This document shows positions 1-7,829 of a stretch of 19,910 nucleotides of DNA, piece by piece; the stretch's first letter is position 1; each line of letters starts with the position of its first letter. Source of the stretch: Pectinatus sp. (GTDB lineage: Bacteria; Bacillota; Negativicutes; Selenomonadales; Selenomonadaceae). The notes under the pieces are model-generated. The model searched no databases, had not been told where the DNA came from, and saw nothing but the letters and a program-made list of their open reading frames with translations. Made by a program: the position numbers and the translations under genes. The stretch lies in contig JAHHSR010000026.1 in NCBI GenBank assembly GCA_020025075.1, positions 1 to 19,910 of the forward strand. The letters are read 5' to 3'.

Positions 1-18
1 GTAGTTGCCGGTTAAGCG

Positions 19-62
19 ACGCTTTCAGCATTGATAAGTCAATACTGAAGGCGTTATTTATT
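19..62 (+). terminator. Terminator-like hairpin for a gene entering from the left
   Basis: Positions 19-34 pair with 39-54 around a TAAG loop, giving about 16 base pairs with one T-G wobble and one C-A mismatch. A T-rich run (TTATTTATT) follows on the plus strand. This fits an intrinsic terminator for a plus-strand gene left of the window, converging on the PTS operon. No coding sequence is visible in positions 1-116. Confidence 0.5.
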
Positions 63-79
63 ATGTAAATAATAAATAA
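54..79. repeat. Perfect AT-only inverted repeat between two terminators
   Basis: TTATTTATTAT at 54-64 is the exact reverse complement of 69-79, around a GTAA loop. It sits between the two convergent terminator hairpins and shares bases with the T-rich tail of the first. It probably serves as the U-tract of both terminators and not as a separate element. Confidence 0.5.
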
Positions 80-80
80 A

Positions 81-114
81 AAAACACCGTAAGCATAAAA
101 GCTTACGGTGTTTT
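81..114 (-). terminator. Intrinsic terminator of the PTS operon
   Basis: A perfect 14-bp stem (81-94 with 101-114) encloses the loop ATAAAA. It starts only two bases after the PTS stop codon. Read on the minus strand it runs into a T-rich stretch, as expected for an intrinsic terminator ending the alpha-glucoside operon. Confidence 0.9.
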
Positions 115-116
115 CT

Positions 117-2174
117 TTAATAAGTAATGATTGATGATTTACCTGCTGTTACAACATCGTCTTTACTAAAGGAGAGATGTGGGTATAAATCATAATTGGT
201 AATGACCATGATAGTTATGGGATTAAAACCAGATTTTTTGATTTTTTCTAAATCAAATTTTACTAGTGGTTGCCCTAAGCAGACGATTTCATCTGCCTTT
301 ACCAACACTTCAAAGCCCGTGCCATTCATTTTGACGGTATCTATACCTATGTGGATGAGGACTTCCATACCAGAAGATAATTTTAGTCCGATAGCATGTC
401 CAGTATCATGCATACACATGATAACGGTGCCGTCTTGTGGTGCTGTGATAACGCCTTTTATAGGCATAATTGCTATGCCGTCTCCCATCGTCTTTTCGGA
501 AAAGGCGCGGTCAGGGACATCGGTGATAGGAATTAGTTTTCCAGAGGCGAAAGCTTTTAGGGAAGGCGTTAGGTTAATGCTCGTTTCACCAGCAGAAGCG
601 GTTAAAAGTGCTTCAAAACATTCTCTTACTTGCGGTACAGAAAGTCCAACAATGACCTGAATGGCACATTCGTTGTGTACGAGTCCGTGTGCGCCGGCAG
701 TGACAAATATCTTGCTGTCTTTGACGAGCGAGCTATTTTTTACAGTTACGCGCAAGCGGGTTGCGCAGTTGGTTACGTCGACGATATTTTCTTTTCCACC
801 TAGAGCGGCTAGAAAAGCAACAGCTTTCTTTTGGTATTCATTGCCAGCTTTTTTGGCTTGATAATCGGCTTTTGTGTATAACTTATCATCTTCTAATTCA
901 TCGCCACGACCGGGGGTTTTTAAATCGAGATGAATAATCAGGAAGCGGAAAATTATAAACCAGATACCAGTAAAAATAAAACCAATTAAGAATTGTGTCA
1001 GATAGGCATGATAGTGGTTATGCCAAAGAGGAATCCAGTTTTGAAGTAAGCCATCGATGAGGCCACCACCAAAATTACCGGTGATGCCAAAATAATACAT
1101 AATGGCTGAAACGGTTCCTGCCAAGGCGGCATGAATAGCAAAGAGGAGAGGAGCAACAAAAAGGAAGGTGAATTCGAGCGGTTCGGTAATACCGCATAAA
1201 ACAGCAGTCAGTACGGCTGGAATTAGCAATGAGGCCAATTTTTTTCTTTTACTGGGCTTGGCTGTGGCATAAAGTGCCAATGCAATGCCAGGACAGCCAA
1301 AAATTTTCGACATGCCGTGTAAAGCAAAGCCGCCTTGCGGAAAGAGCTGAATAAGAGGCTGTGTAGAGGCGGCAAATTGCTGAATATGAGCTAACCAATA
1401 GGCTTGTATTCCTCCAGGGCAGACGGCAGGACCAAAGATGAAGGGCATATAAATAAAATGATGAAGTCCAGTAGGAATTAAGATGCGTTCCAAAAAAGTG
1501 TAGAGCCAGACACCAGCAATGCCAGAGCCTTTTAAAGTTTGTTGGAGGTGAATGATGCCGAGCTGAAATTGTGGCCAGATTAGGCAAGCTAGATATGCTA
1601 GCGGTAGCATGAGGGCAAAGCCTGCGATGACGACGAGGGAAGAGCCTTTAAATATGCCGAGCCAATCAGGGATATTAACATCGAAAAGGTGGTCATGAAG
1701 CCAGACCGCAATGGCGGAAATGCCAATGGCGCCTAGCATGCCCATGTCCAAAGTTTTAATATTGGCAATCATAGCTAGGCCAGAGCCCGGTTCGACTTTG
1801 CCGAGATAATTGATACCGAAATCGTTGCCCCATAATGAAAGCATGGATGCGACAAAGTAGTTGAATATAATGTAAATTAAAAAGGCTTCCATCGAAGCAC
1901 GGGCATTATTCTTTTTGGCTAGCCCGATTGGCAGGGCAATGACAAAAAGAAGTGGCATCTGATTAAATACAGTCCAAGCGCCTTGCTCAATGATATACCA
2001 TATGTCATACCAGCAGGTTCCCTTGACGGCAATGTTGCCAAAAATCATTTCATTTTTGCAAAGAATGGAAACGGATATGATAATCCCAAAGACCCCGAAC
2101 ATGATTACTGGCGTGAACATGGCAGCGCCAAATCGCTGCAGTTTTTGCATGGCAACATCTTTGTTAAAAAGCAT
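117..2174 (-). CDS. PTS alpha-glucoside permease, fused IIC-IIB-IIA
   Basis: Sugar transporter of the phosphoenolpyruvate phosphotransferase system, 685 residues. Residues 1-420 form a multi-spanning glucose-superfamily IIC domain of the alpha-glucoside branch, including GITEPLEF at 328-335. Residues 447-525 form a IIB domain with the phospho-accepting cysteine C470 in the NCATRLR motif. Residues 555-680 form a Crr-like IIA domain with H593 (HAIG) and H608 (IHIGIDTV). Carrying all three domains, it needs only EI and HPr. Family members import maltose, isomaltose-type or sucrose-isomer sugars as 6-phosphates; the exact substrate cannot be read from sequence. The ATG has a good ribosome site (GAAAGGA, about 7 nt away). 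It follows the GH4 gene on the same strand, separated by a stem-loop. Confidence 0.93.
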   Translation of the reverse strand: MLFNKDVAMQKLQRFGAAMFTPVIMFGVFGIIISVSILCKNEMIFGNIAVKGTCWYDIWYIIEQGAWTVFNQMPLLFVIALPIGLAKKNNARASMEAFLIYIIFNYFVASMLSLWGNDFGINYLGKVEPGSGLAMIANIKTLDMGMLGAIGISAIAVWLHDHLFDVNIPDWLGIFKGSSLVVIAGFALMLPLAYLACLIWPQFQLGIIHLQQTLKGSGIAGVWLYTFLERILIPTGLHHFIYMPFIFGPAVCPGGIQAYWLAHIQQFAASTQPLIQLFPQGGFALHGMSKIFGCPGIALALYATAKPSKRKKLASLLIPAVLTAVLCGITEPLEFTFLFVAPLLFAIHAALAGTVSAIMYYFGITGNFGGGLIDGLLQNWIPLWHNHYHAYLTQFLIGFIFTGIWFIIFRFLIIHLDLKTPGRGDELEDDKLYTKADYQAKKAGNEYQKKAVAFLAALGGKENIVDVTNCATRLRVTVKNSSLVKDSKIFVTAGAHGLVHNECAIQVIVGLSVPQVRECFEALLTASAGETSINLTPSLKAFASGKLIPITDVPDRAFSEKTMGDGIAIMPIKGVITAPQDGTVIMCMHDTGHAIGLKLSSGMEVLIHIGIDTVKMNGTGFEVLVKADEIVCLGQPLVKFDLEKIKKSGFNPITIMVITNYDLYPHLSFSKDDVVTAGKSSIITY

Positions 2175-2201
2175 GATGAAATCCTTTCTTCTAAAATAAT
2201 T

Positions 2202-2239
2202 TTATAAATAAAGGACGCTTGAGCGTCCTTTATTTATAA
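2202..2239 (-). terminator. 17-bp intercistronic stem-loop between glucosidase and PTS genes
   Basis: Positions 2202-2218 pair perfectly with 2223-2239 around a TTGA loop, with a GC-rich core (GGACGC/GCGTCC) and AT flanks. It lies in the 75-nt gap between the GH4 stop and the PTS start. On the minus strand the following bases are T/A mixed and lack a long T-run, so it may be a partial terminator or an RNA processing/stability hairpin. No separate PTS promoter is evident after it. Confidence 0.75.
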
Positions 2240-2249
2240 TAGGGAAATT

Positions 2250-3584
2250 TTATTTTAATTCGGGCCAGTAATCCTTATTGGCCTCAATTAAGGCGTCGAG
2301 AATTTGTTTGGCAACGGAGGCGCTAGGCACAGTCTTAGAGAGTGTGATGGCCTGCCACAATTTTTGATAGCTGCCTGTAATCCATGCATCGACAACTAAC
2401 TTTTCGACGGAAACCTGTTGTTCCATGAGACCTTTTTGGAATTGTGGAATTTCACCAATGCAGATTTTTTCATAGCCGTTGGAGCCAACGAGACAAGGAA
2501 TTTCTACCATGGCCGTAGGGTCAAAGTTGGAGATGGCACCTTGATTTTCTACGATGAGCAGCATGCGCGTTTTTTTGTTGCGTGCGATGGCTTCGGCAAT
2601 GTCAACTATATAGCTGGCATGCGTATCGCTGCTGAATTTGCAATCAACAGCAGTATTTTTATCAATAATTTCCTGGGCAGCTGAAAAGACGTCTTTTTCA
2701 CGGTGTTCCATGACTTCATTAGCACGTGTATGCTCAGGGTGGCGGTTATCATGAGCAAATACATAATCGGAGAAAAGGTAGTATTTAAGATAGGTATTGG
2801 GAAGAGTATCAGGGTCTAAGGCGAAGACGTCTTTGGCCTTGCTAAAAGTATCGTTCCAGCTTGCTTCGGTGGCGTTTTTCAGTGCTTCGTCAACAATATA
2901 GCCGTATTTTTTTACGTGTTCTTTTATTTGGGGCATTAAATCATTGCCCTCTTTATCGCGGATATCGCACCACCAGCCGAAGTGGTTGAGACCGTAGTAA
3001 CGAGTAACCATGTCCTTGCGGCCATTAGGCAGTTTTGCTATGCGAGCCATCTTGCTTTCGATGTCTATTGGCATATCGCAAATATTGATGATTTTTGATT
3101 GCGGTCGCAAGCGGCGTGTCGCTTCGGCGACGATGGCAGCCGGATTGGAATAATTGAGCATCCAGGCATTAGGAGAATATTTTTCCATGTAGTCGATAAG
3201 TTCGATGATTGCACCTATGGAGCGCATGCCATAAGCAATGCCGCCGGGGCCGCAGGTTTCTTGTCCTAATACGCCAAAGCGCATGGGAATTTTTTCGTCT
3301 TTTTCGCGCATGGCATATTTGCCAACGCGGATATGGGCCATGACAAAATCAATATCAGTAAAAGCCTCTTTCGGATTGGTAGTGTAGCTAAAATTAATTT
3401 GCGGGGCGCGTTCTTTAAGGACGATTGCGCAAGCTTGGGCAATTTTCTTCTGCCGTTCAGCGTCATTATCATAGAACTTGATGCTGCGGATAGGAAAGCG
3501 GTCTTGATGTTCCAAAAGCATTAAGACGATGCCTGGTGTAAACGTGCTGCCGCCACCGGCGATTGTTATTGAATATTTTTTCAT
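2250..3584 (-). CDS. aglB: 6-phospho-alpha-glucosidase, GH4 family (AglB/GlvA type)
   Basis: Cytoplasmic enzyme of 444 residues that hydrolyses the 6-phospho-alpha-glucosides delivered by the PTS, giving glucose 6-phosphate plus a sugar. GH4 enzymes use NAD+ and a divalent metal, usually Mn2+, in a redox mechanism. Visible features: an N-terminal Rossmann motif (AGGGSTFTPG, residues 9-18), NYSNP at 144-148, CDMP at 169-172 (metal-binding Cys and catalytic Asp), H201 in GLNHFGWW, and Y265 in LPNTY, the position of the catalytic Tyr in GlvA. CDMP is the signature of the alpha-specific members; beta enzymes carry CN-type motifs. A longer frame opens at 3614, but the ATG at 3584 is preferred: it follows AGAGGGG by 6 nt and places the Rossmann motif normally. 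Same operon as the PTS gene. Confidence 0.93.
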   Translation of the reverse strand: MKKYSITIAGGGSTFTPGIVLMLLEHQDRFPIRSIKFYDNDAERQKKIAQACAIVLKERAPQINFSYTTNPKEAFTDIDFVMAHIRVGKYAMREKDEKIPMRFGVLGQETCGPGGIAYGMRSIGAIIELIDYMEKYSPNAWMLNYSNPAAIVAEATRRLRPQSKIINICDMPIDIESKMARIAKLPNGRKDMVTRYYGLNHFGWWCDIRDKEGNDLMPQIKEHVKKYGYIVDEALKNATEASWNDTFSKAKDVFALDPDTLPNTYLKYYLFSDYVFAHDNRHPEHTRANEVMEHREKDVFSAAQEIIDKNTAVDCKFSSDTHASYIVDIAEAIARNKKTRMLLIVENQGAISNFDPTAMVEIPCLVGSNGYEKICIGEIPQFQKGLMEQQVSVEKLVVDAWITGSYQKLWQAITLSKTVPSASVAKQILDALIEANKDYWPELK

Positions 3585-3620
3585 GGAAAACCCCTCTTTT
3601 CTATAAATGTCCATGTCTAT

Positions 3621-3649
3621 ATGGTAAATTATCTTTTATCTTATGACAA
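3621..3649 (-). promoter_or_regulatory. Putative promoter of the alpha-glucoside operon
   Basis: On the minus strand TTGTCA (3644-3649) and TACCAT (3621-3626) are separated by exactly 17 nt. The -35 is good and the -10 is mediocre, as is common for activated promoters. Predicted transcription would start near 3614, about 30 nt before the GH4 ATG. Confidence 0.5.
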
Positions 3650-3671
3650 TATTTTCTAATTATTATGAATG

Positions 3672-3724
3672 TTATCACCCAATATTGTGATAAGGAACGT
3701 GCAATGTGATTTATCACGCAATAT
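3672..3724. promoter_or_regulatory. Paired operator-like repeats upstream of the operon promoter
   Basis: The word TTATCACNCAATAT occurs twice in the same direction, at 3672-3685 and 3711-3724, 39 bp apart. Each copy also sits in a palindrome: TTATCAC-N8-GTGATAA (3672-3693) and GTGAT-TT-ATCAC (3706-3717). They lie centred about 70 and 100 bp upstream of the predicted transcription start. This is a likely binding region for the neighbouring RpiR-family regulator, and the position suits an activator. The half-site spacing does not match CRP. Confidence 0.6.
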
Positions 3725-3726
3725 GC

Positions 3727-3756
3727 AAAAAAGGAGAGGATATTATCCTCTCCTTT
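3727..3756 (-). terminator. Intrinsic terminator of the RpiR-family regulator gene
   Basis: AAAGGAGAGGAT at 3730-3741 pairs perfectly with 3745-3756 around a 3-nt loop. On the minus strand it ends in six T residues (complement of 3727-3732). It begins 6 nt after the regulator's stop codon, so the regulator is probably transcribed apart from the GH4-PTS operon. Confidence 0.88.
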
Positions 3757-3762
3757 ATAGGG

Positions 3763-4530
3763 TCATTTATTGGATTGCTGGCTGCTGTAATGCGTATAGC
3801 TTACGAACCAAATTTCCACAATCAAAAAGAACATCAGCACGGATTCATAATCAGGTGCCACCGCTGTGGGCATGGGGACAGGCGTGATGTAAATATTTTC
3901 TGTACTCAAGCTAGCTAGGGTGTTGCTCTTTAGACGTGTAATGGAAATAAGGGGCAATTCAGCGATGTGCAGCTTGCGTGCCAGACTGACGACAGCGGGA
4001 GATTCACCACTTAATGAAACAATGATGAAAAGGTCATCGGGCGAAGCATTTTTTATAATCATTTCAAACTCATCAACAGCCTTAATTTCATAGATGAAGA
4101 TATTACAAAAAAGAAAGAGACGGGTGATTTCATGTGCTACATTTTGTTGAACGTGGCCAGAAGGAAAAATGAAGATGTGCCTAGCCCGATAAACTAAAGC
4201 ATTGACTCGTTTGAAATCTTGGTGTGATATATCTGTTGCAACGCGGCTGCAAAGGTCAATAGCCGCTTTTGCTATATCGCTGGAAGGAGCTTTATTGGAC
4301 GATTTATTTTCGAGCTTTAAGAGGGCTTTTAAATCTGAAAAACCATCAAATTCCAATTTTTTGGCAAAGCGTAGAACTGTCGTGCGAGAGACATGGCAAG
4401 CTGAGGCAATGTCATAGATGGAAATGTGCTCGCATTCTTGGCGATGGTGCAAAATATAGCGATAAATAATAAAGTCTGTTGGATTTAATTTTTTAAGGTT
4501 TTTATTGAGGCGTTGGTCTATACTAAGCAT
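3763..4530 (-). CDS. RpiR/MurR-family transcriptional regulator (HTH-SIS)
   Basis: DNA-binding regulator of 255 residues, the usual family length. The N-terminal HTH_6 domain spans about residues 1-75, with the recognition region around IASACHVSRTTVLRFAKKL (41-59). A SIS phosphosugar-binding domain follows at about 105-240, with PSGHVQQNVA at 123-132 and SLSGESP at 172-178. In Bacillus subtilis the RpiR-family GlvR activates the glv maltose operon, which also pairs a GH4 enzyme with a PTS permease, so control of the adjacent operon is a strong inference. The ATG follows GGAAAGG by 7 nt. It has its own promoter and terminator. Whether it activates or represses cannot be read directly. Confidence 0.9.
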   Translation of the reverse strand: MLSIDQRLNKNLKKLNPTDFIIYRYILHHRQECEHISIYDIASACHVSRTTVLRFAKKLEFDGFSDLKALLKLENKSSNKAPSSDIAKAAIDLCSRVATDISHQDFKRVNALVYRARHIFIFPSGHVQQNVAHEITRLFLFCNIFIYEIKAVDEFEMIIKNASPDDLFIIVSLSGESPAVVSLARKLHIAELPLISITRLKSNTLASLSTENIYITPVPMPTAVAPDYESVLMFFLIVEIWFVSYTHYSSQQSNK

Positions 4531-4643
4531 AGATTTACCTTTCCGTCAAATGGCTGCCAAGCATCTAGGCAAGAATTCTTTAGGGAGGCTGCGAAGCTGT
4601 GCTTTTTATTGCTCAAGCATGTATTTTTGTGCTGTACGCTTAT

Positions 4644-4670
4644 ATTTTAGCAGATAATTTATAGCCTCAA
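4644..4670 (-). promoter_or_regulatory. Putative promoter of the RpiR-family gene
   Basis: On the minus strand an extended -10 (TGCTAAAAT, complement of 4644-4652) lies 15 nt after TTGAGG (complement of 4665-4670). The short spacer is tolerable with an extended -10. It predicts a leader of about 107 nt before the regulator ATG. The rest of the 4531-4757 gap holds small hairpins but no gene, and no clear terminator for hemW. Confidence 0.45.
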
Positions 4671-4757
4671 AGTGAATGTATTCCGTCTATGCTGGTTAGA
4701 GCTTCCTGCTTTTACGAGAATTGTACTCACATTCCCTAAGACGGAGCTTCTGGCAAA

Positions 4758-5885
4758 TTAGATTAAAAATTCAGCAAAGACCTGGTTGCCAAATTTCATG
4801 CCTTTAGGCGTCAAAAAAAGATGTGTGGGAGACTGGGCGACAAGACCTGTTGTCAAAAGGCGCGGCAAGACAAAAGCATATGCTTTTTCAAGTGGCTGAC
4901 CAAAGTTTTGACAAAATCTTTCTTTGTCTATGCCCTGCGCTGTGCGCAACGCCAAAAAGCAAAATTCTTCTTGCCACGTTTTTAGGTCAACATTTTCTTC
5001 ATTTTTTTCTGCCAAGTGGCCATTTAGACATGATTTTATATAGTTAGCAGTATTGGTATCGTTATAAAAGCGTCGCCTGTTCAGGTAAGAATGTGCAGCA
5101 GCGCCAAGCCCCAGATACGGTTTATCTTGCCAATAAGAGAGATTGTGGCGGCTTTCAAAGCCCGGGTGCGAAAAATTGGAGATTTCATAGCGGCGATAGC
5201 CTAAAAGAGGCAATTTCTCGGTGAGGTAGTCATACATTTTTTCGACTTCATCTTCGTCAGGCAAGGATAAAATTCCCTTTTTCATTTGCTGGCAAAATAC
5301 CGTCTTAGGTTCAATGGTAAGGCCATAGATAGAAATGTGTGTGACTTTGCCTTGCAATAGTTCAATGCTTTCAGCAAGGTCAGATATCTTCTGCCCAGGC
5401 AGGCCATATATAAGGTCAGCGCTTATATTGCTAAGATTGCCTTTTTTTGCCGTTTCGATAGCCTCTAGGGCTTGTGCGCTCGTATGGCAGCGCCCAATTT
5501 TTTTTAAAATTTTGTCTTGCATGGCTTGGACGCCAAGGCTGAGACGGTTTGCACCCAAATCCTTTAGCGCTGCAATTTTTGGTGCAGACGCCGTATTGGG
5601 ATTAGCCTCGATTGTTATCTCAGCCCCAGGGGCGATGGCAAAATTTTCTCTTAGTGCCTGGAAAATGGCTTCAAAGCAGCTCGTTGGCAATAAGGAAGGC
5701 GTGCCACCTCCAAAGTAAATAGTCTCAACACTGCTGCCGAGCAAGTTTTTTTGCCGTAGGGCGATTTCCGCGCACAATGCTTTTGTGTAAAGTTCATATT
5801 CTTCTTTTTGCGGCATGTGGGAAACAAAGTCGCAATAAAAGCATTTTTGCTCGCAAAAGGGGATGTGAATATATAAGGAGGCCAT
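4758..5885 (-). CDS. hemW: Heme chaperone HemW, radical SAM protein
   Basis: Radical SAM protein of 375 residues, often annotated as oxygen-independent coproporphyrinogen III oxidase. The cluster motif CEQKCFYC (C11, C15, C18) is CX3CX2C, followed by D-F as in HemW; HemN has a further cysteine. SAM-binding GGGTPS lies at residues 59-64, LIYGLPGQ lies in the middle, and the HemN C-terminal domain completes the protein. Family members with this motif bind heme and pass it to target proteins and are not thought to oxidise coproporphyrinogen. The ATG overlaps the lepA stop by one base (TGATG), implying translational coupling. The lepA-hemW order is widespread in Bacillota; hrcA, often next, is absent here. 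Confidence 0.92.
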   Translation of the reverse strand: MASLYIHIPFCEQKCFYCDFVSHMPQKEEYELYTKALCAEIALRQKNLLGSSVETIYFGGGTPSLLPTSCFEAIFQALRENFAIAPGAEITIEANPNTASAPKIAALKDLGANRLSLGVQAMQDKILKKIGRCHTSAQALEAIETAKKGNLSNISADLIYGLPGQKISDLAESIELLQGKVTHISIYGLTIEPKTVFCQQMKKGILSLPDEDEVEKMYDYLTEKLPLLGYRRYEISNFSHPGFESRHNLSYWQDKPYLGLGAAAHSYLNRRRFYNDTNTANYIKSCLNGHLAEKNEENVDLKTWQEEFCFLALRTAQGIDKERFCQNFGQPLEKAYAFVLPRLLTTGLVAQSPTHLFLTPKGMKFGNQVFAEFLI

Positions 5886-7675
5886 CAGTCAACCTTTAAG
5901 ATGGCCATGAAAGCTTCCTGCGGAATATCGACGCTGCCGACGGATTTCATGCGCTTTTTGCCCTCTTTTTGCTTTTCGAGCAATTTTCTTTTGCGCGTGA
6001 TATCGCCGCCATAGCATTTTGCCAATACATCCTTGCGCATGGCTCGTACCGTCTCGCGGGCAATAATTTTATTTCCTATGGCTGCCTGAATGGGAATTTC
6101 AAACATCTGGCGCGGAATAATTCCTTTTAGCTTTTCTGCCAGCTGCCGCCCGCGAGATTGCGCTCTGTCTATGTGGACGATAGTGGAAAGTGCATCGACC
6201 ATTTCACCGTTGAGGAGAATATCAAGCTTTATGAGCTTTGATTCTTGGTAATCTGATAATTCGTAATCCAATGAAGCATAGCCGCGCGTCGAGGATTTTA
6301 ATTTATCGAAATAATCGTAGATGATTTCGTTGAGAGGGATATGGTAGGTAAGCATGACACGGTTGTCAATATAATCCATACTGATAAATTTGCCGCGCTT
6401 TTCCTGTGAGATTTCCATTACGGCACCGACGTATTCATTGGGAACAATGATGGTTGCCTTGACGGTCGGCTCCTCGATGTGGTCTATTTTCGTCGGTTCA
6501 GGCAGGTCGGCAGGATTGGAGACTTCGAGCATAGTGCCATCCGTCTTATAAACGTGATAGATAACGCTCGGGGCCGTTGTAATGAGCTTGAGCTTATATT
6601 CGCGTTCAAGGCGTTCTTGGATGACGTCCATATGCAAAAGGCCCAAAAAACCACAGCGGAAGCCAAAGCCGAGCGCTATTGAAGTTTCTGGCTCGAAAAC
6701 GAGTGCCGCATCATTGAGCTGCAGCTTTTCAAGGGCTTCTTTGAGGTTGTCATAATCGGAGCTGATGACGGGATAGAGGCCGCAGTAGACCATCGGAGTA
6801 ACGCCGCGATAGCCAGGTAGAGGCTGGTCAGTGGGGTTATCAAGGCTGGTTATCGTATCGCCGACGCGCACGTCTTTGACATTTTTCAAGCTGCCGGCAA
6901 CAAAGCCGACCTGTCCTGCTTCAAGTGAAGCGACATTGACGGGCGAAGGGCTAAAGCAGCCGACATCAGTTACTTCAAATACTTTTCCGGTAGACATCAT
7001 TTTGAGTTTCATGCCCGGCTTTATCGAACCTTCGAAAAGGCGGATATGGGCGATGGCACCTTTATACGCGTCAAAATAAGAGTCAAAGATGAGGGCTTTT
7101 AAAGGCGCTTCGCTTTTCCCCGTCGGGGCTGGAATTTTTTCGACAATCTCTTCAAAGATATGTTCGATGCCAAGGCCTGTCTTGGCACTGCATAAAACGG
7201 CTTCGCTGGCATCTATGCCAACAACCGTTTCGATTTCTTGTTTGACGCGCTCCGGGTCAGCGCTAGGCAAGTCAATTTTGTTGATGACGGGAATTATTTC
7301 AAGGTCATGTTCTAAGGCGAGATAGACATTAGCCAGCGTTTGCGCTTCTACGCCTTGTGCCGCGTCGACAACGAGTAGAGCCCCTTCGCAGGCGGCTAGC
7401 GAGCGTGATACCTCATAATTAAAGTCGACATGGCCGGGCGTGTCGATGAGGTTTAGTTCGTAAATCTGGCCATCTTTTCCCTGATAATGAAGGCGAACGG
7501 TCTGGGCTTTAATAGTAATGCCTCGCTCGCGTTCTAATTCCATATTATCGAGGATTTGGTCTTCCATTTCTCTTTTAGAGAGTGTGCCAGTCATTTCGAT
7601 GAGGCGGTCGGCAATCGTCGATTTGCCGTGGTCAATATGAGCAATAATGGAAAAATTTCTGATATTCTTAGTCAC
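5885..7675 (-). CDS. lepA: Elongation factor 4 (LepA) GTPase
   Basis: Ribosome-associated translational GTPase of 596 residues, close to the usual length of about 600. The G domain shows AHIDHGKST (residues 12-20), DTPGH (78-82), NKID (132-135) and a later SAKTG. EF-G-like domains follow, then the LepA-specific C-terminal domain ending with a basic segment (RKRKLLEKQKEGKKRMK). LepA acts on stalled or mispositioned ribosomes and in 30S assembly. The start is a GTG at 7675, with AAGGA about 8 nt upstream; the sequence TKNIRNFSIIAHIDHGKS begins normally there. It is first in an operon with hemW. Confidence 0.96.
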   Translation of the reverse strand: MTKNIRNFSIIAHIDHGKSTIADRLIEMTGTLSKREMEDQILDNMELERERGITIKAQTVRLHYQGKDGQIYELNLIDTPGHVDFNYEVSRSLAACEGALLVVDAAQGVEAQTLANVYLALEHDLEIIPVINKIDLPSADPERVKQEIETVVGIDASEAVLCSAKTGLGIEHIFEEIVEKIPAPTGKSEAPLKALIFDSYFDAYKGAIAHIRLFEGSIKPGMKLKMMSTGKVFEVTDVGCFSPSPVNVASLEAGQVGFVAGSLKNVKDVRVGDTITSLDNPTDQPLPGYRGVTPMVYCGLYPVISSDYDNLKEALEKLQLNDAALVFEPETSIALGFGFRCGFLGLLHMDVIQERLEREYKLKLITTAPSVIYHVYKTDGTMLEVSNPADLPEPTKIDHIEEPTVKATIIVPNEYVGAVMEISQEKRGKFISMDYIDNRVMLTYHIPLNEIIYDYFDKLKSSTRGYASLDYELSDYQESKLIKLDILLNGEMVDALSTIVHIDRAQSRGRQLAEKLKGIIPRQMFEIPIQAAIGNKIIARETVRAMRKDVLAKCYGGDITRKRKLLEKQKEGKKRMKSVGSVDIPQEAFMAILKVD

Positions 7676-7702
7676 TTATATGGTCCTTTCTTTTTGACGG
7701 AC

Positions 7703-7731
7703 TTGTCAATAAAATTAAGCTGTAATAAAAT
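7703..7731 (+). promoter_or_regulatory. Putative promoter of the 192-residue membrane protein gene
   Basis: TTGTCA (7703-7708) and TAAAAT (7726-7731) are separated by exactly 17 nt on the plus strand. The predicted start is near 7738, about 90 nt before the ATG at 7830. The region overlaps the start site expected for lepA on the other strand. Confidence 0.45.
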
Positions 7732-7739
7732 ATATACAT

Positions 7740-7748
7740 ATTATAGCA
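7740..7748 (-). promoter_or_regulatory. Putative extended -10 promoter of lepA-hemW
   Basis: On the minus strand TGCTATAAT is a perfect extended -10 element (complement of 7740-7748). No good -35 is seen, which is acceptable for extended -10 promoters. Predicted transcription starts near 7733, leaving a leader of about 58 nt before the lepA GTG. Confidence 0.5.
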
Positions 7749-7829
7749 TAACATAGGCCTTATATTTCATGCCGAGAGTGCTTTTGTCTAGGTATCTTGC
7801 AAGGTCGTGCTTTGGAATGGAGAATATGA

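Noticed and set aside
3706..3717. CRP-like site (GTGATTTATCAC)
   Set aside because: The half-sites are 2 nt apart, not the 6 nt between TGTGA and TCACA required for CRP, and the same word is part of the repeat assigned to the local regulator.
4531..4757. Repeated GAAGCTC words and TTAGGG/CCCTAA inverted words between hemW and the regulator
   Set aside because: Matches are 7-8 bases, imperfectly arranged, and form no convincing terminator or element.
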